Notes: generated by a model from the sequence alone, not told the origin. Numbered from the stretch's first letter, positions 8,108 to 16,793 are shown. The stretch: 64,000 nt of DNA from Leucobacter sp. UT-8R-CII-1-4 (GCF_030010235.1 NZ_JASCRS010000004.1:310001-374000), one strand, 5' to 3'. Made by a program: numbers and translations.

Positions 8108-10203
8108 TCATCCTCTCCGAGACCGGGTATCCGTTCGAGCACGATCACGTGCTCTGTGCGATGGGTCACCTGGTACTGGCCGCTCGCTTCCAGGAGCGTC
8201 GCAACGTTTTCGTACCAGCCCGGTCTTGCGCCCCTGGTGATCTGCTCGTACCGCTCTCGCATGGTGGTGAGAAATACCACGTCGGGCGCCTGCTGCAGCA
8301 GGCGTTCGAACGCGGTGCCATCGCCGTCCACGGAGGGCGGGTGGTGGAGATCGCCGATCCGGGCGACCCGTAACGCGCCCTCGGTCGCCAACGGGCGGAT
8401 CGTGCTCCCGGTCGGGGTCTCCCACAGCACCGCGCGTGCGACCTCAAGCACATCCGCGGGCGTGCGTTCGAAAGCGACGTTCACGCCACGCGCGGTGGTC
8501 ACTCCCGCAGCGGCGAGCACCATGATCAACATGAGGGCGAGACGAGACAGAGCACTTCGCGCCCGGACGAGCGGTGCGATGCCGCCTGCCGCGAGGACTG
8601 CGAGAATCGGCAATGCATACAGATACACACGAAGCACGACCTCACCACCGTACGGCTGCCCAAGCACGAGCGACACTGGTGCGACCACAAGAGCAGCGGT
8701 CACGGGCATCGGAAGCCTGCCGCCTCGAGTAACCAACCAACCGACCAATCCCGCGATGGCGAACAACGCGGACCAGCCGATCCGTGCCGACTGCATCGCC
8801 TGGTAGACGGGGTCACCGGAGACGCGTTCTACGACACCGGCACCGACGGCCTCATCGAGACGCCCAAACCCGTCGATGAGCACGCTCAGATGCCCCGTCC
8901 ACCAGTCGGTTGCACCAAAAGCGAACCACGTAGCGAACACCACCGAGACACCGAACCACAGGGTTCGCGATCGCGTCGCACCGAGCACGCTCAGCAGCAG
9001 CAATACGACGATGAGCGAAACCGGGGTGAGTTGATGAGAGACGACGATCGCGCTCGCGATCACCAGCAGCGCCGCTTCGAGCATGAGGGCGCGGCAGGCA
9101 GAAAATCCCGGAAGTCGGGCTGGAGTCCGGCGCATCGGCTCGAGATGTCGCCTCCAACCCCGTGCAGGGCCTGCGGGGATCCCGGTCTCGCTGGTCTGCC
9201 AGAGCAGCACCGCGATGACCGTCAGCATCAGCGGGAATGCGACCGCCTGTGGGGCGAAATAGTCCTGCTGCACCCAGTTGCCGAGCACGAACAGCAACAC
9301 CCCGGTCCACGCAATCGCACGGTCCCGGAACACCGCCATGCCGATGACGTACACCGGTGCCATACTCAGGAGCACCGCGAGTACGGGGAAGAGCACGACG
9401 AGCGGCGTCGCGTCGGCAATGCCCGCCCAGCCGGTCACCGCCGAGGCAGCGGTGAAGAACCCAGGCCAGCTGAACCGTGCATCCACTGCCTCGCGTAGGG
9501 TCCCGGTTTGGGAGATCCAGTCCACGAAGCCGACATGCACGTAGGCGGTGCCGACCGGTGATCCGCCGTCCGCGATGCCCACGAATGTGGTGACCATGAC
9601 CGCCAGGACGGCGACCCCAATCGCCGCCATGACTCCGTCTGGCTCAGGCTTGCTGGTGATTGCGAAGACCGCGACAGAGACGGCAAGGATAAGTGCCAGC
9701 CAATAGGTCCAGGGCAGAACGGTGACCAGGCCGGCAGCACCGGCCGCGTCGAGATCGACGCTGGTCGTCGCCGCCCACCACAACGCGACCGCGGTGAAGA
9801 GCGCCATGATGGATGTGACTCGCCGTCGTCCGGGTCTGCGCAGAACCGGGCGCCTGACTCGCAGGGGCGGTGTGCGATTCCACGCGAACGCCGTACAAGC
9901 CACGTTTCCCAGCCCCAGAATGGTCGCGGCAGCCGGCGTGCTCCAGGTGCCCGTCGTGACCTGCGCCACGGTGAGGAGCATCACGGATGAGAGCGAGAGT
10001 GCGGGGATGAGGGTCCAGAGCACAGCTCCGGAGCGGCGGATGAGGATGATGGCGAGGGGCGCTCCTGGGACCAGGAGTACAAATGCGATTGCGAGGGCGG
10101 TGCGGCCTGGCACGGGCAGATCCCACCACGCGAGAATCGGTACCAGCAGGGACAGCGCACAGGAGAGAACGATCAGAGGACGCATCGACGCACCTTCACG
10201 CAT
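8104..10203 (-). CDS. Large polytopic membrane protein of a glycan cluster
   Basis: This is about 699 residues from the ATG at 10203, which has a strong ribosome site (AGGAAGGGAGG) and overlaps the upstream gene by 8 bp. An ATG at 10185 is an alternative. There are more than ten membrane helices up to about residue 600, then a soluble C-terminal domain of about 100 residues (VARIGDLHHPP to VLERIPG). The loop FVDWISQTGTLREA and the motif NWVQQDYFAPQAVAF resemble actinobacterial membrane proteins that I associate with cell-surface glycan clusters. It may be a GT-C-type glycosyltransferase using polyprenyl-phosphate sugars, which would fit the adjacent DPM-like enzyme. That function is inference. 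Confidence 0.75.
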   Translation of the reverse strand: MREGASMRPLIVLSCALSLLVPILAWWDLPVPGRTALAIAFVLLVPGAPLAIILIRRSGAVLWTLIPALSLSSVMLLTVAQVTTGTWSTPAAATILGLGNVACTAFAWNRTPPLRVRRPVLRRPGRRRVTSIMALFTAVALWWAATTSVDLDAAGAAGLVTVLPWTYWLALILAVSVAVFAITSKPEPDGVMAAIGVAVLAVMVTTFVGIADGGSPVGTAYVHVGFVDWISQTGTLREAVDARFSWPGFFTAASAVTGWAGIADATPLVVLFPVLAVLLSMAPVYVIGMAVFRDRAIAWTGVLLFVLGNWVQQDYFAPQAVAFPLMLTVIAVLLWQTSETGIPAGPARGWRRHLEPMRRTPARLPGFSACRALMLEAALLVIASAIVVSHQLTPVSLIVVLLLLSVLGATRSRTLWFGVSVVFATWFAFGATDWWTGHLSVLIDGFGRLDEAVGAGVVERVSGDPVYQAMQSARIGWSALFAIAGLVGWLVTRGGRLPMPVTAALVVAPVSLVLGQPYGGEVVLRVYLYALPILAVLAAGGIAPLVRARSALSRLALMLIMVLAAAGVTTARGVNVAFERTPADVLEVARAVLWETPTGSTIRPLATEGALRVARIGDLHHPPSVDGDGTAFERLLQQAPDVVFLTTMRERYEQITRGARPGWYENVATLLEASGQYQVTHRTEHVIVLERIPGLGEDE

Positions 10204-12157
10204 CGGTGCCTCCCTTCCTGCGCCCCCGGAGCCCGAGTCCTGTTCGCACCGCTTCGAGCAGATACAGTACGGGGCCGGCAATGTACCCGAGACGTTCGAT
10301 CCACACCAGTGCACGCGGATAGTCGGCAGGCCGCTGGCTGTTCTTCGTCGAATCTTTGGAGAGCAGCATGCTGAGGCCGGCCGGCAACGCGCGAAGCACT
10401 GACACGATGTGGCGGGGTGAGGTCGCTGCGAGCCGGGTCACGTTCGCGGCCATGCCCGTGCCGTACCCGAACAGTTGTGTGCGCAGCGCCGGCAACGTAT
10501 CCCGGTGGCGATGCTTCACCAGAGCAGCAGGTTCGTAGTGCAAGGTCCTGCCTGCGAGAATCACCCTTCGGAACATGTCAAGGTCTTCGCCGCCTCGTGT
10601 TAGCGATCCTGCTCCGAGGGTGTCAGCGAAACCGTGCTGCTCGACGAGGAACGCGCGAGGAAAGGCCATATTGTTGCCGGAGCCGAACTCGCCCGCAGCA
10701 ATCGGGTACACCGGCCCTTGCCGTCCCGACTGCCATCTTGAGGTGGCAGCGTCGCCGCGTCCCCATTCGGTGCGCGTCTCACCCTTGTCGAAGCCGACCG
10801 CTTCCTCGAACCAGCGTTCCACGTCTGCGTCAGTGGACATCGGCATGACTCGGCCGGTGACGCCGCCCACGACCGGATCGGATATGGCCGACAGGAGAGC
10901 GTCGACCCACCCCGGTTCCGGGTGCGCGTCATCGTCAGTGAACGCCACAATGCGGCCTCGGGCAGCGGAGATGCCACGGTTTCGCGCGAGTGAGAGGCCC
11001 TTGCGGGGTTCGGTCGCGATCCGCAACCGTGAGTCGTGGAGGTCATCGAGGATGGCGCGAACACGGCCGGAGCGGGGATCGTTGTCGACAACCAGCACCT
11101 CCACCTGGGCCTGTGTGTCGGTGAGGATCGCCCGGACGGTTTCTGTCAGCGCACGGCTGCGGCCGAGGGTTGCGATGCACACGGTGACGTCCACGCCTAG
11201 GTGCGGACTGCCCTCGAGTACTGCCTGGCGTCGATGCTGTCGTCGCGAGGTTACGAACCCTGTTCCTGCCGCGCAGAGGCCGGCCAGGCGCATGTGGTTC
11301 CGGGGGAACGCTGAGCGGTCGCCCCTAACCATGCTCCGCACGTCCGTGAGGAACGCGCGTCTGACCGTGGTGAGGACGTGGGTTCGTTCCGATCCCAAGC
11401 TTCGCGGGAGAGAAGCACGGGCTTGGAGCAGAGCTTTGGAGCGCCCTTCCCAGAAGCATCGGCGCAGCATGTAGGAGACGCGTGCGCGCGCATGGGGTAC
11501 GAAGTGGCGCACTGCCAGGTCCGTATCTCGGATGATCTGGGCATCTGGCATCTGTCTGCGAAGCCGGATGCTCAGATCTGTCTCTTCACCGCCAACAGGG
11601 TGGGTGCCGATCCTTCCGAGTCCCTCGGCGAATAGCCCGATGTCGGTGAATACCTCCCTGCGGATTGCCATACACGCGCCGATCGGGTTGCGAATCTCTG
11701 ACCCATTCGCTGCCATGCCGACGTAATCACAGCCCACCACCCATCCGAACTCAGGTGGGAACCATGTTGGGGCACCAGTTGCGCTCTCCCAATCTGGCTG
11801 GACGGCACCGGCGATGATTGCGATGTTGGGGTCTTCAAGCCGGGAAGCAAGCGCCTCGAACCAGCCTTCTTGCAGGACGGCGTCGTCGTCGATGAAGAGC
11901 AGCACATCAGCGGTACTGGCCGCGATCGCCGTGTTCCTCGCGCCGGAAAGTCCGCGCTGCCTCGAATTCTCCATTAGGTGCACGCGAGGAGTGTGGCGGT
12001 AGTGTTCGCCGAGTGCCTGCGCGTGTGCGGTTGCGTGATCGACCACGATGGTGATCATGCCGGTCTCAGGGAGTTCCTTGATCGCGGAGGCTACGCAGGC
12101 GTCCACCAGGTGACTGCGGTGCTCCGTATATGTGCAGATGACGATCTCGAGGCGCAT
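10196..12157 (-). CDS. Tandem two-domain family 2 glycosyltransferase
   Basis: This 653-residue protein has two complete GT-A domains. The first (about 1-270) begins MRLEIVICTYTEHRS and has the donor motif FIDDDA near residue 90. The second (about 320-560) begins VTVCIATLGRSRAL and has FTDDDAHPEPGW near 407-418. The C-terminal region has one or two hydrophobic stretches (IAGPVLYLLEAV) that suggest membrane contact. Such enzymes can add two sugars in succession. The ATG at 12157 is chosen because the first domain begins right there; no strong ribosome site is seen, so coupling to the gene ending at 12162 is likely. Acceptor and sugars are unknown. Confidence 0.88.
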   Translation of the reverse strand: MRLEIVICTYTEHRSHLVDACVASAIKELPETGMITIVVDHATAHAQALGEHYRHTPRVHLMENSRQRGLSGARNTAIAASTADVLLFIDDDAVLQEGWFEALASRLEDPNIAIIAGAVQPDWESATGAPTWFPPEFGWVVGCDYVGMAANGSEIRNPIGACMAIRREVFTDIGLFAEGLGRIGTHPVGGEETDLSIRLRRQMPDAQIIRDTDLAVRHFVPHARARVSYMLRRCFWEGRSKALLQARASLPRSLGSERTHVLTTVRRAFLTDVRSMVRGDRSAFPRNHMRLAGLCAAGTGFVTSRRQHRRQAVLEGSPHLGVDVTVCIATLGRSRALTETVRAILTDTQAQVEVLVVDNDPRSGRVRAILDDLHDSRLRIATEPRKGLSLARNRGISAARGRIVAFTDDDAHPEPGWVDALLSAISDPVVGGVTGRVMPMSTDADVERWFEEAVGFDKGETRTEWGRGDAATSRWQSGRQGPVYPIAAGEFGSGNNMAFPRAFLVEQHGFADTLGAGSLTRGGEDLDMFRRVILAGRTLHYEPAALVKHRHRDTLPALRTQLFGYGTGMAANVTRLAATSPRHIVSVLRALPAGLSMLLSKDSTKNSQRPADYPRALVWIERLGYIAGPVLYLLEAVRTGLGLRGRRKGGTDA

Positions 12158-12161
12158 GGAA

Positions 12162-12947
12162 CTACGAGAGGGGGAACTGACCGCGAACCGACAGTGGGGT
12201 GTCGGCTTGATGCATAGGGTCAACTGCGATCAGGCGTTCTTTCGCGGTGCGTCGCTCACGGATCAACGTGGCAAGCACCCGCTTCCCATCGCGCCAAGCG
12301 TTGAGATTGCTGACTCCATGGATGCGGGAGCGTTCATGGCTCGGAACCTCGGTAATCGGGACACCGGCGAGCGCAGCCCGCACGTTGATCAGGGTCTCGA
12401 TCTCGAATCCATCGCCCCACTGGGGTGTCCCTCCCACAGGTACTGTGTCGGGGAGGTCGAGGAGCGGGAGCAGGTCGCGGTGAAGGGCGTTGTACCCGTA
12501 GCACAGGTCGGTGTAGCGCACCCCGAACATCAGGTTCGTAAGTAGCGTCAACCCCACGTTTCCGGCATTGCGGAGGTGAGTAATGTCGTCACTTCCCCCG
12601 CCCCGCGACCTGGTGCCTTTCGCGAACATGGCGCCGTCAGCAATCGCCTGGACGAAGCGTGGAATCTCGGCAGGGTCGGCAGAACCGTCCGCGTCGAACA
12701 TGACGATGATGTCCCCGCTGGCAGCCGCGAAGCCACACGCCACCGCGTTGCCTTTGCCGTATCGGGTTTGTTCGATGACACGGGCGTCGGGCCGGAGGGC
12801 CCGTACGAGCTCGCTCGTACGGCGATACCTCGACCCTTCCACGATGATGAGTTCGTACTGCGCCGGAATCTTCGGGAGCACTTCCTCGAGGTTCTGCGCT
12901 TCATCAAGCGACGGGACGATTACAGTGACAGTGGCATCAGGGGTCAT
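12162..12947 (-). CDS. DPM/GtrB-like family 2 glycosyltransferase
   Basis: The protein has 261 residues. It starts VTVIVPSLDEAQNLEEVLPKI and continues with VEGSRYRRTSELV, GKGNAVACGFAAASGDIIVMFDADGS (donor DxD at about 77-79) and a GTRSRGGGSDDITHLRN block. This is the pattern of dolichol/polyprenyl-phosphate sugar synthases, which load mannose or glucose onto a lipid carrier. No C-terminal membrane anchor is visible. The start at 12947 has a clear CAGGAG ribosome site and lies inside the end of the upstream thioesterase gene (11-bp overlap). It could supply a polyprenyl-phosphate sugar to the large membrane protein downstream; that is inference. Confidence 0.87.
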   Translation of the reverse strand: MTPDATVTVIVPSLDEAQNLEEVLPKIPAQYELIIVEGSRYRRTSELVRALRPDARVIEQTRYGKGNAVACGFAAASGDIIVMFDADGSADPAEIPRFVQAIADGAMFAKGTRSRGGGSDDITHLRNAGNVGLTLLTNLMFGVRYTDLCYGYNALHRDLLPLLDLPDTVPVGGTPQWGDGFEIETLINVRAALAGVPITEVPSHERSRIHGVSNLNAWRDGKRVLATLIRERRTAKERLIAVDPMHQADTPLSVRGQFPLS

Positions 12948-13488
12948 GCTGGTCTCCTGCTGCGGGAGCGTTGACGAGAGCGAGCGCCACCTCACCTTTT
13001 GCGCGGCCGCCGTTGTCGTCTTCGAAACGGATGCTCGTCGCCAGGGTGAGCATGCCGCGCGAGAGCGCGCGGGTGCTGAGGTTCGTAATCGTGAACTCGG
13101 CACGAAACCCTCGTGCATCGATCGGTCGCTGGTAGCTGCTGGAGAGCTTGTGGATGAGGACATCAGGGAGCTGCCGCGCCCAATAATCGTCAAGTGTCCA
13201 GTGTGAGAACGCGGGCAGGAGGGAATGATGCACGGCGACCGCGAGGGTCGTGTACATGAGCTGGTTGTAGCAGATCACGAACTCGGCCGCGTTGAAGTGT
13301 CCGGTGTCGTCGATGTAGCAAGACTCGCCGATCCGGAACTGACCACGGGAGGTGACCTGCCCCTCTTCGGAGCGGGTCACCTCCGCGCCGGTGAGATAGA
13401 TGCATCCCTTGGCCCGGTAAGGGTTCACCGCACGATGAAACACCGGCTCGCGATCATCGAGCCACCCCGTCGAGAACCGCGCGGTCAC
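12937..13488 (-). CDS. fcoT: FcoT/ScoD-type hotdog thioesterase of isonitrile lipopeptide pathways
   Basis: The 183-residue protein has the same length as Mycobacterium tuberculosis FcoT (Rv0098) as I recall it. It shares the block FRIGESCYIDDTGHFNAAEF, then VICYNQLMYTTLAVAV, WTLDDYWARQLPDVLIHK and the N-terminal PYRAKGCIYL. In isonitrile lipopeptide pathways the ScoD/Rv0098 protein acts on a carrier-bound enoyl chain with glycine to give the beta-glycinyl fatty acid that ScoE oxidises. FcoT was earlier described as a long-chain acyl-CoA thioesterase. Its start overlaps the stop of the TauD-like gene by 4 bp, matching the Rv0097-Rv0098 order. The family call rests on remembered sequence; the role here is inferred from family and context. 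Confidence 0.85.
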   Translation of the reverse strand: MTARFSTGWLDDREPVFHRAVNPYRAKGCIYLTGAEVTRSEEGQVTSRGQFRIGESCYIDDTGHFNAAEFVICYNQLMYTTLAVAVHHSLLPAFSHWTLDDYWARQLPDVLIHKLSSSYQRPIDARGFRAEFTITNLSTRALSRGMLTLATSIRFEDDNGGRAKGEVALALVNAPAAGDQHDP

Positions 13489-14360
13489 AGTGCGCGAGCG
13501 TAGAGCGGCAGACCGTCGAGGGCGGTGACCCGGTGGGACACCGTCGCGGCCGGGGTGGTCGTGTGCAGGGCGCGGTGGATCAGGGTGCGGTTATCCCAGA
13601 TCACGATGTCTCCGGGCTCGTATGCGTGCTGGTAAATGTTCGGGTGCGCGAACTCCTGATCCAACTGTCCGGTAGCCTCGAACAGCTTGTCAAGCAGGTC
13701 AGGGTCGTCGCTGCCATGTAGCTCAACAGTGAAACCCTCGCTGATGAAGAGGATCTTCTCACCCGTGACAGGATGCTCCATGACGGTCGGGAAGGTCACC
13801 GCGGGCGTGTGCTCCTCGACCTCGCGGATGATCTCGCCGAGCGGACGGTACACGTCGTCAGGACGAATCTTGAAGAACTTTCGCACACTGTGAGAGGAGG
13901 TGGTTCCCGCTGCAGCATCCTTCAGCTCCTGCGGGAGCGCCTCGTACGCGGCAGCCATGTTGATGAAGAACGTGCCGCGGTTCTTCGGCGGCAACACCTT
14001 CGGGGAGAAGATCGTGAACGCGAACGGCTGCGGCATGAACTGGTAGTCGGCGTGCCAGAACTTTCCAGTTTTCGGCACGCCGATCTGCTTGCCGTCTTCG
14101 GGAATGTTCGAGGAGACGAAGATCTCCTCGAAGTCCGGGTGATGGTACATCGGCTCGTGATAGCTAACGAGCTCGCCGAACATGCGGCCGAGTTTCACGA
14201 ACTGCTCGGGGGTGATGTCGCCCTGGTTTTTGAGTACGGCCACCTTGTCTCGGTAGATCGACTGCTTCAGGCGGTCGATGTCCTCGGACGTCACGGTGTC
14301 GACATTGAAGTCCCTGACAACCACGCCCATGGTGTCGTCGTTACCCTGCTCTACGATCAC
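13485..14360 (-). CDS. scoE: ScoE/Rv0097-like Fe(II)/2-oxoglutarate dioxygenase, probable isonitrile synthase
   Basis: This 291-residue TauD-fold enzyme has iron ligands H103-x-D105 (FWHADYQF) and H262 (WDNRTLIHRA), and a 2-oxoglutarate-binding arginine R277. Counting from HxD, several residues that I recall as important in ScoE fall at the matching offsets: Y67, Y72, R128, K164, H266 and R277. One expected tyrosine is H68. ScoE converts a beta-glycinyl fatty acid to an isonitrile by oxidative decarboxylation. The GTG start at 14360 has an excellent GGAGGAGG ribosome site. It is the first gene of the operon and is divergent from copZ, with copper-type dyads in the shared promoter. General TauD-like oxidation of another substrate remains possible. 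Confidence 0.85.
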   Translation of the reverse strand: MIVEQGNDDTMGVVVRDFNVDTVTSEDIDRLKQSIYRDKVAVLKNQGDITPEQFVKLGRMFGELVSYHEPMYHHPDFEEIFVSSNIPEDGKQIGVPKTGKFWHADYQFMPQPFAFTIFSPKVLPPKNRGTFFINMAAAYEALPQELKDAAAGTTSSHSVRKFFKIRPDDVYRPLGEIIREVEEHTPAVTFPTVMEHPVTGEKILFISEGFTVELHGSDDPDLLDKLFEATGQLDQEFAHPNIYQHAYEPGDIVIWDNRTLIHRALHTTTPAATVSHRVTALDGLPLYARAL

Positions 14361-14381
14361 GTCTGCCTCCTCCGGTTAGCG

Positions 14382-14412
14382 CTACAAGACGTAGTAACTC
14401 TACATGACGTAG
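14382..14412. promoter_or_regulatory. Two tandem CTAC-N5-GTAG operators before the isonitrile-type operon
   Basis: Box 1 is 14382-14394 (CTACAAGACGTAG) and box 2 is 14400-14412 (CTACATGACGTAG). Both are exact 4+4 dyads, spaced 18 bp apart. Box 1 begins 22 bp upstream of the scoE-like start codon, next to its ribosome site, so a bound repressor would block the leftward promoter. The pattern is shared with 4021-4033. The shared consensus is CTACA-N4-GTAG, with CG before the last TAG in boxes 1 and 2. Confidence 0.65.
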
Positions 14413-14444
14413 TTGCCGAGAGTGCCCTGAGAATCCCCACATCT

Positions 14445-14457
14445 CGACATGTCGTAG
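14445..14457. promoter_or_regulatory. Operator-like dyad before copZ
   Basis: CGACATGTCGTAG matches the CTAC-N5-GTAG pattern with one substitution, and CGACATGTCG within it is a perfect 10-bp palindrome. A candidate -10 hexamer TAGACT (14455-14460) overlaps it, so occupancy would repress the rightward copZ operon. I cannot place a convincing -35. Confidence 0.55.
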
Positions 14458-14502
14458 ACTTAGTGGTGATTGTGTCAGATGAAGCGAAAGGTTCATGCCC
14501 CG

Positions 14503-14727
14503 ATGAATGAACTGGAGTTCCGCGTGAACGGGATGACCTGCGGGCACTGTGAGCAGGCGCTGTCCGCCGAGCTCCTCGCAATAGGTGGCGTTGTGGGAGC
14601 AGACGTCGACGCCGCTTCGGGGGCAGTCGCGGTGCGCTATGGAGGCTTGGTCGAGCGATCTGCGATTGAGAACGCCGTTTCTGAAGCGGGTTTCGAGCTT
14701 GTCTCCTGGGAGAACGAGGGTTCTTGA
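14503..14727 (+). CDS. copZ: CopZ-like copper chaperone (heavy-metal-associated domain)
   Basis: The protein has 74 residues in one HMA domain. The metal motif GMTCGHC (residues 10-16) follows the first beta strand, and the usual beta-alpha-beta-beta-alpha-beta order continues to the end. It would carry Cu(I) in the cytoplasm to the ATPase CopA. ATG 14503 is chosen because the HMA fold starts right after it and AAAGG lies upstream; ATG 14479 would add eight residues. The stop codon overlaps the TTG start of the next gene, so the three copper genes are probably co-translated. The upstream operator-like dyad suggests copper induction. Confidence 0.9.
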   Translation: MNELEFRVNGMTCGHCEQALSAELLAIGGVVGADVDAASGAVAVRYGGLVERSAIENAVSEAGFELVSWENEGS

Positions 14728-16793
14728 CCGCGGTTACTTCGATCCAGCCTGATGAGGCTCGCGCGAACGATCCAGTAATCGTCAAGAGGCGTTCGGGTGT
14801 CGTGCGGGCCCTGGTTGCCTTGGGTGCCGGGCTCGTTCTCGTACCTGCACCTCTGGTCACGATACTTGGGGGTCAAGCGCCCTACGACTTACTTCGCCGG
14901 AGCTTTCCGGGTCTCGACGTCGGCGTTCTCACGGCAGTAGGTCAGGCCGCCGCTGATGCTGCGGCTGTGGTGACGGTCGGTGCGCTGTTGACGCTGCTGT
15001 TCTTCCGGGACGCGCGAGGCAGGAACGCTGACCTTCTACGCAGCCCGCTCGAGCTGAAGGTGCTCCAGATCAGTTCAGGGTTTTGGGCATCCGCAGCGGG
15101 TGCCATGGTGTTGTTCACGATGCTTGACAGCAATGGACAGCCGTTCGCGCGGCTCGGGACTTCGAGCGCGCTGTCAGTCTTATACGAGGCGAGTTCCTTC
15201 CCGAAGGCTTGGACCGTCACGTTGCTCGCCGCGCTCGTCGTGTTCTTCTTCAGCATGGTCGTTGAGAAATGGACAGGACTGCTGATTCCCCTGTGGGCGG
15301 CATGCTTCGGCGTTCTAGCCCCGGTCGTTGTCGGCCAGATCCTGGTCGGACCCGAACACGACTTCGGAAGCGACGCGGGCGTCTACCAGTCACTACTTAC
15401 TAGCGCGGTGTTCGGTGTAGTCCTGCTCGCAGCGATCCGGGTCGCATCCGGTCGTTTGGTCGCGCCGGACGTGCTTCCGCGAATGTTCCTGTTCCTCGTC
15501 TTCGCGCTGCCGGCTATCGTTGGCGCCGATGTGCTTCTCGCCTGGTTCAAACTGGCGGGAACCGGGCTTCTCGACTCGGTGACCGGCTGGCAGATCATCA
15601 CGCGATGGATCTTCCTGGCGCTCATCTGCGGACTGACGATGTATTCGTGGCACATTTGGCGACGCCGGCGCATTAACGAGCAGCGGCTGGTGCGCGTGCT
15701 TGGCGGTATGGCCGTCGCGATCACGGGATGGGTGGGCGTCACCGCCGCGATGACCCGTTTCCCACCTCCGCACTATTTTGTCCCCACGAGCATCTCGCAG
15801 GTGTTCTTGGGCTTCGAAGTAGCTGAAGCGCCAACACCGCTCGTGCTCTTCACGCATTGGCGTCCGAACATCCTCTTCCTGCTCCTCGCGGCGGCTGCGG
15901 TCACGGTGTATCTCATCGCAGTGAATACTCTCCGGCGCCGCGGGGACGCTTGGCCGGCGGGACGGACCGTGGCCTGGCTTAGCGGCTGGATCGTGGTGGT
16001 ATTTGTCACCAGCTCGGGTTTCGGCAAGTACTCAGCCCCCGATTTCGGCATCCACATGATCGTGCACATGAGCCTGAACATGCTGGCGCCGATTCTGCTG
16101 GTCATGGGCGGCATCGTGACACTTCTCCTGCGCTCGACCAAGTCGAATCCGCAGCTCCCTGCCGGAATACATGACTGGGTCACCTGGGCTTTGCACTGGC
16201 GGGTGCTTCGCTTCATCTACAACCCCCTGATCGTCTTCGCACTCTTCGTCGGCTCGTACTATGGCCTATATTTTTCGGGGATCTTCGGCGAGTACATGCG
16301 TTTCCACTGGGCCCACCAGCTCATGAACGTGCACTTCCTCATCGCCGGTTACTTGTTCTACGGCTTAGTCATCGGCGTGGACCGTCCTCCGCGACCGCTT
16401 CCTCACATCGGCAAGCTCGGCTTCGTGCTTGCGGCGATGCCCTTCCACGCCTTCTTCGGCGTCATCCTGATGTCCGGCGGGGATATCATCGCCGAGAACT
16501 TCTACCGCTACCTGGACTTGCCCTGGGCCGACCTTAAAGCATCCCAATACTTGGGCGGCGGTGTCGCCTGGGCAGGCGGGGAAATTCCACTCCTCCTCGT
16601 CATCATCGCGCTCGGTGTGCAGTGGTCGAGACAGGACGCAAAGGACGCACGCCGCAAGGACCGTCACCTCGACGCGGGGCTCGATGACGAATTCGACGAC
16701 TACAACCGGATGCTTGAAAAGCTCAGCGCCCGGCAAGCTCGTAACGTGCGAGGGCCACAGCTTCCCGGCACGAAGGAAGGCACCAGCTCATGA
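14724..16793 (+). CDS. CopD-CtaG fusion copper membrane protein
   Basis: This 689-residue polytopic protein has two halves. The first (about 25-330) has CopD-type helices, as in the C-terminal part of CopC-CopD fusions. The second (about 370-640) is a CtaG/caa3 cytochrome-oxidase-assembly domain, with FGIHMIVHMSLNMLAPILLVMGG, the histidine-bearing segment FHWAHQLMNVHFLIAGYLFY and AMPFHAFFGVILMSGGDI. These histidines are typical of the family and probably bind copper. The fusion is common in Actinobacteria and is thought to move copper or supply it to oxidases. The TTG start at 14724 overlaps the copZ stop, and the stop overlaps the copA start. Confidence 0.88.
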   Translation: MTAVTSIQPDEARANDPVIVKRRSGVVRALVALGAGLVLVPAPLVTILGGQAPYDLLRRSFPGLDVGVLTAVGQAAADAAAVVTVGALLTLLFFRDARGRNADLLRSPLELKVLQISSGFWASAAGAMVLFTMLDSNGQPFARLGTSSALSVLYEASSFPKAWTVTLLAALVVFFFSMVVEKWTGLLIPLWAACFGVLAPVVVGQILVGPEHDFGSDAGVYQSLLTSAVFGVVLLAAIRVASGRLVAPDVLPRMFLFLVFALPAIVGADVLLAWFKLAGTGLLDSVTGWQIITRWIFLALICGLTMYSWHIWRRRRINEQRLVRVLGGMAVAITGWVGVTAAMTRFPPPHYFVPTSISQVFLGFEVAEAPTPLVLFTHWRPNILFLLLAAAAVTVYLIAVNTLRRRGDAWPAGRTVAWLSGWIVVVFVTSSGFGKYSAPDFGIHMIVHMSLNMLAPILLVMGGIVTLLLRSTKSNPQLPAGIHDWVTWALHWRVLRFIYNPLIVFALFVGSYYGLYFSGIFGEYMRFHWAHQLMNVHFLIAGYLFYGLVIGVDRPPRPLPHIGKLGFVLAAMPFHAFFGVILMSGGDIIAENFYRYLDLPWADLKASQYLGGGVAWAGGEIPLLLVIIALGVQWSRQDAKDARRKDRHLDAGLDDEFDDYNRMLEKLSARQARNVRGPQLPGTKEGTSS

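Noticed and set aside
14358..14412. CsoR-type copper operator at the divergent promoter
   Set aside because: The sites are short 4+4 dyads rather than the longer GC-rich inverted repeats usual for CsoR, and no csoR gene is present.
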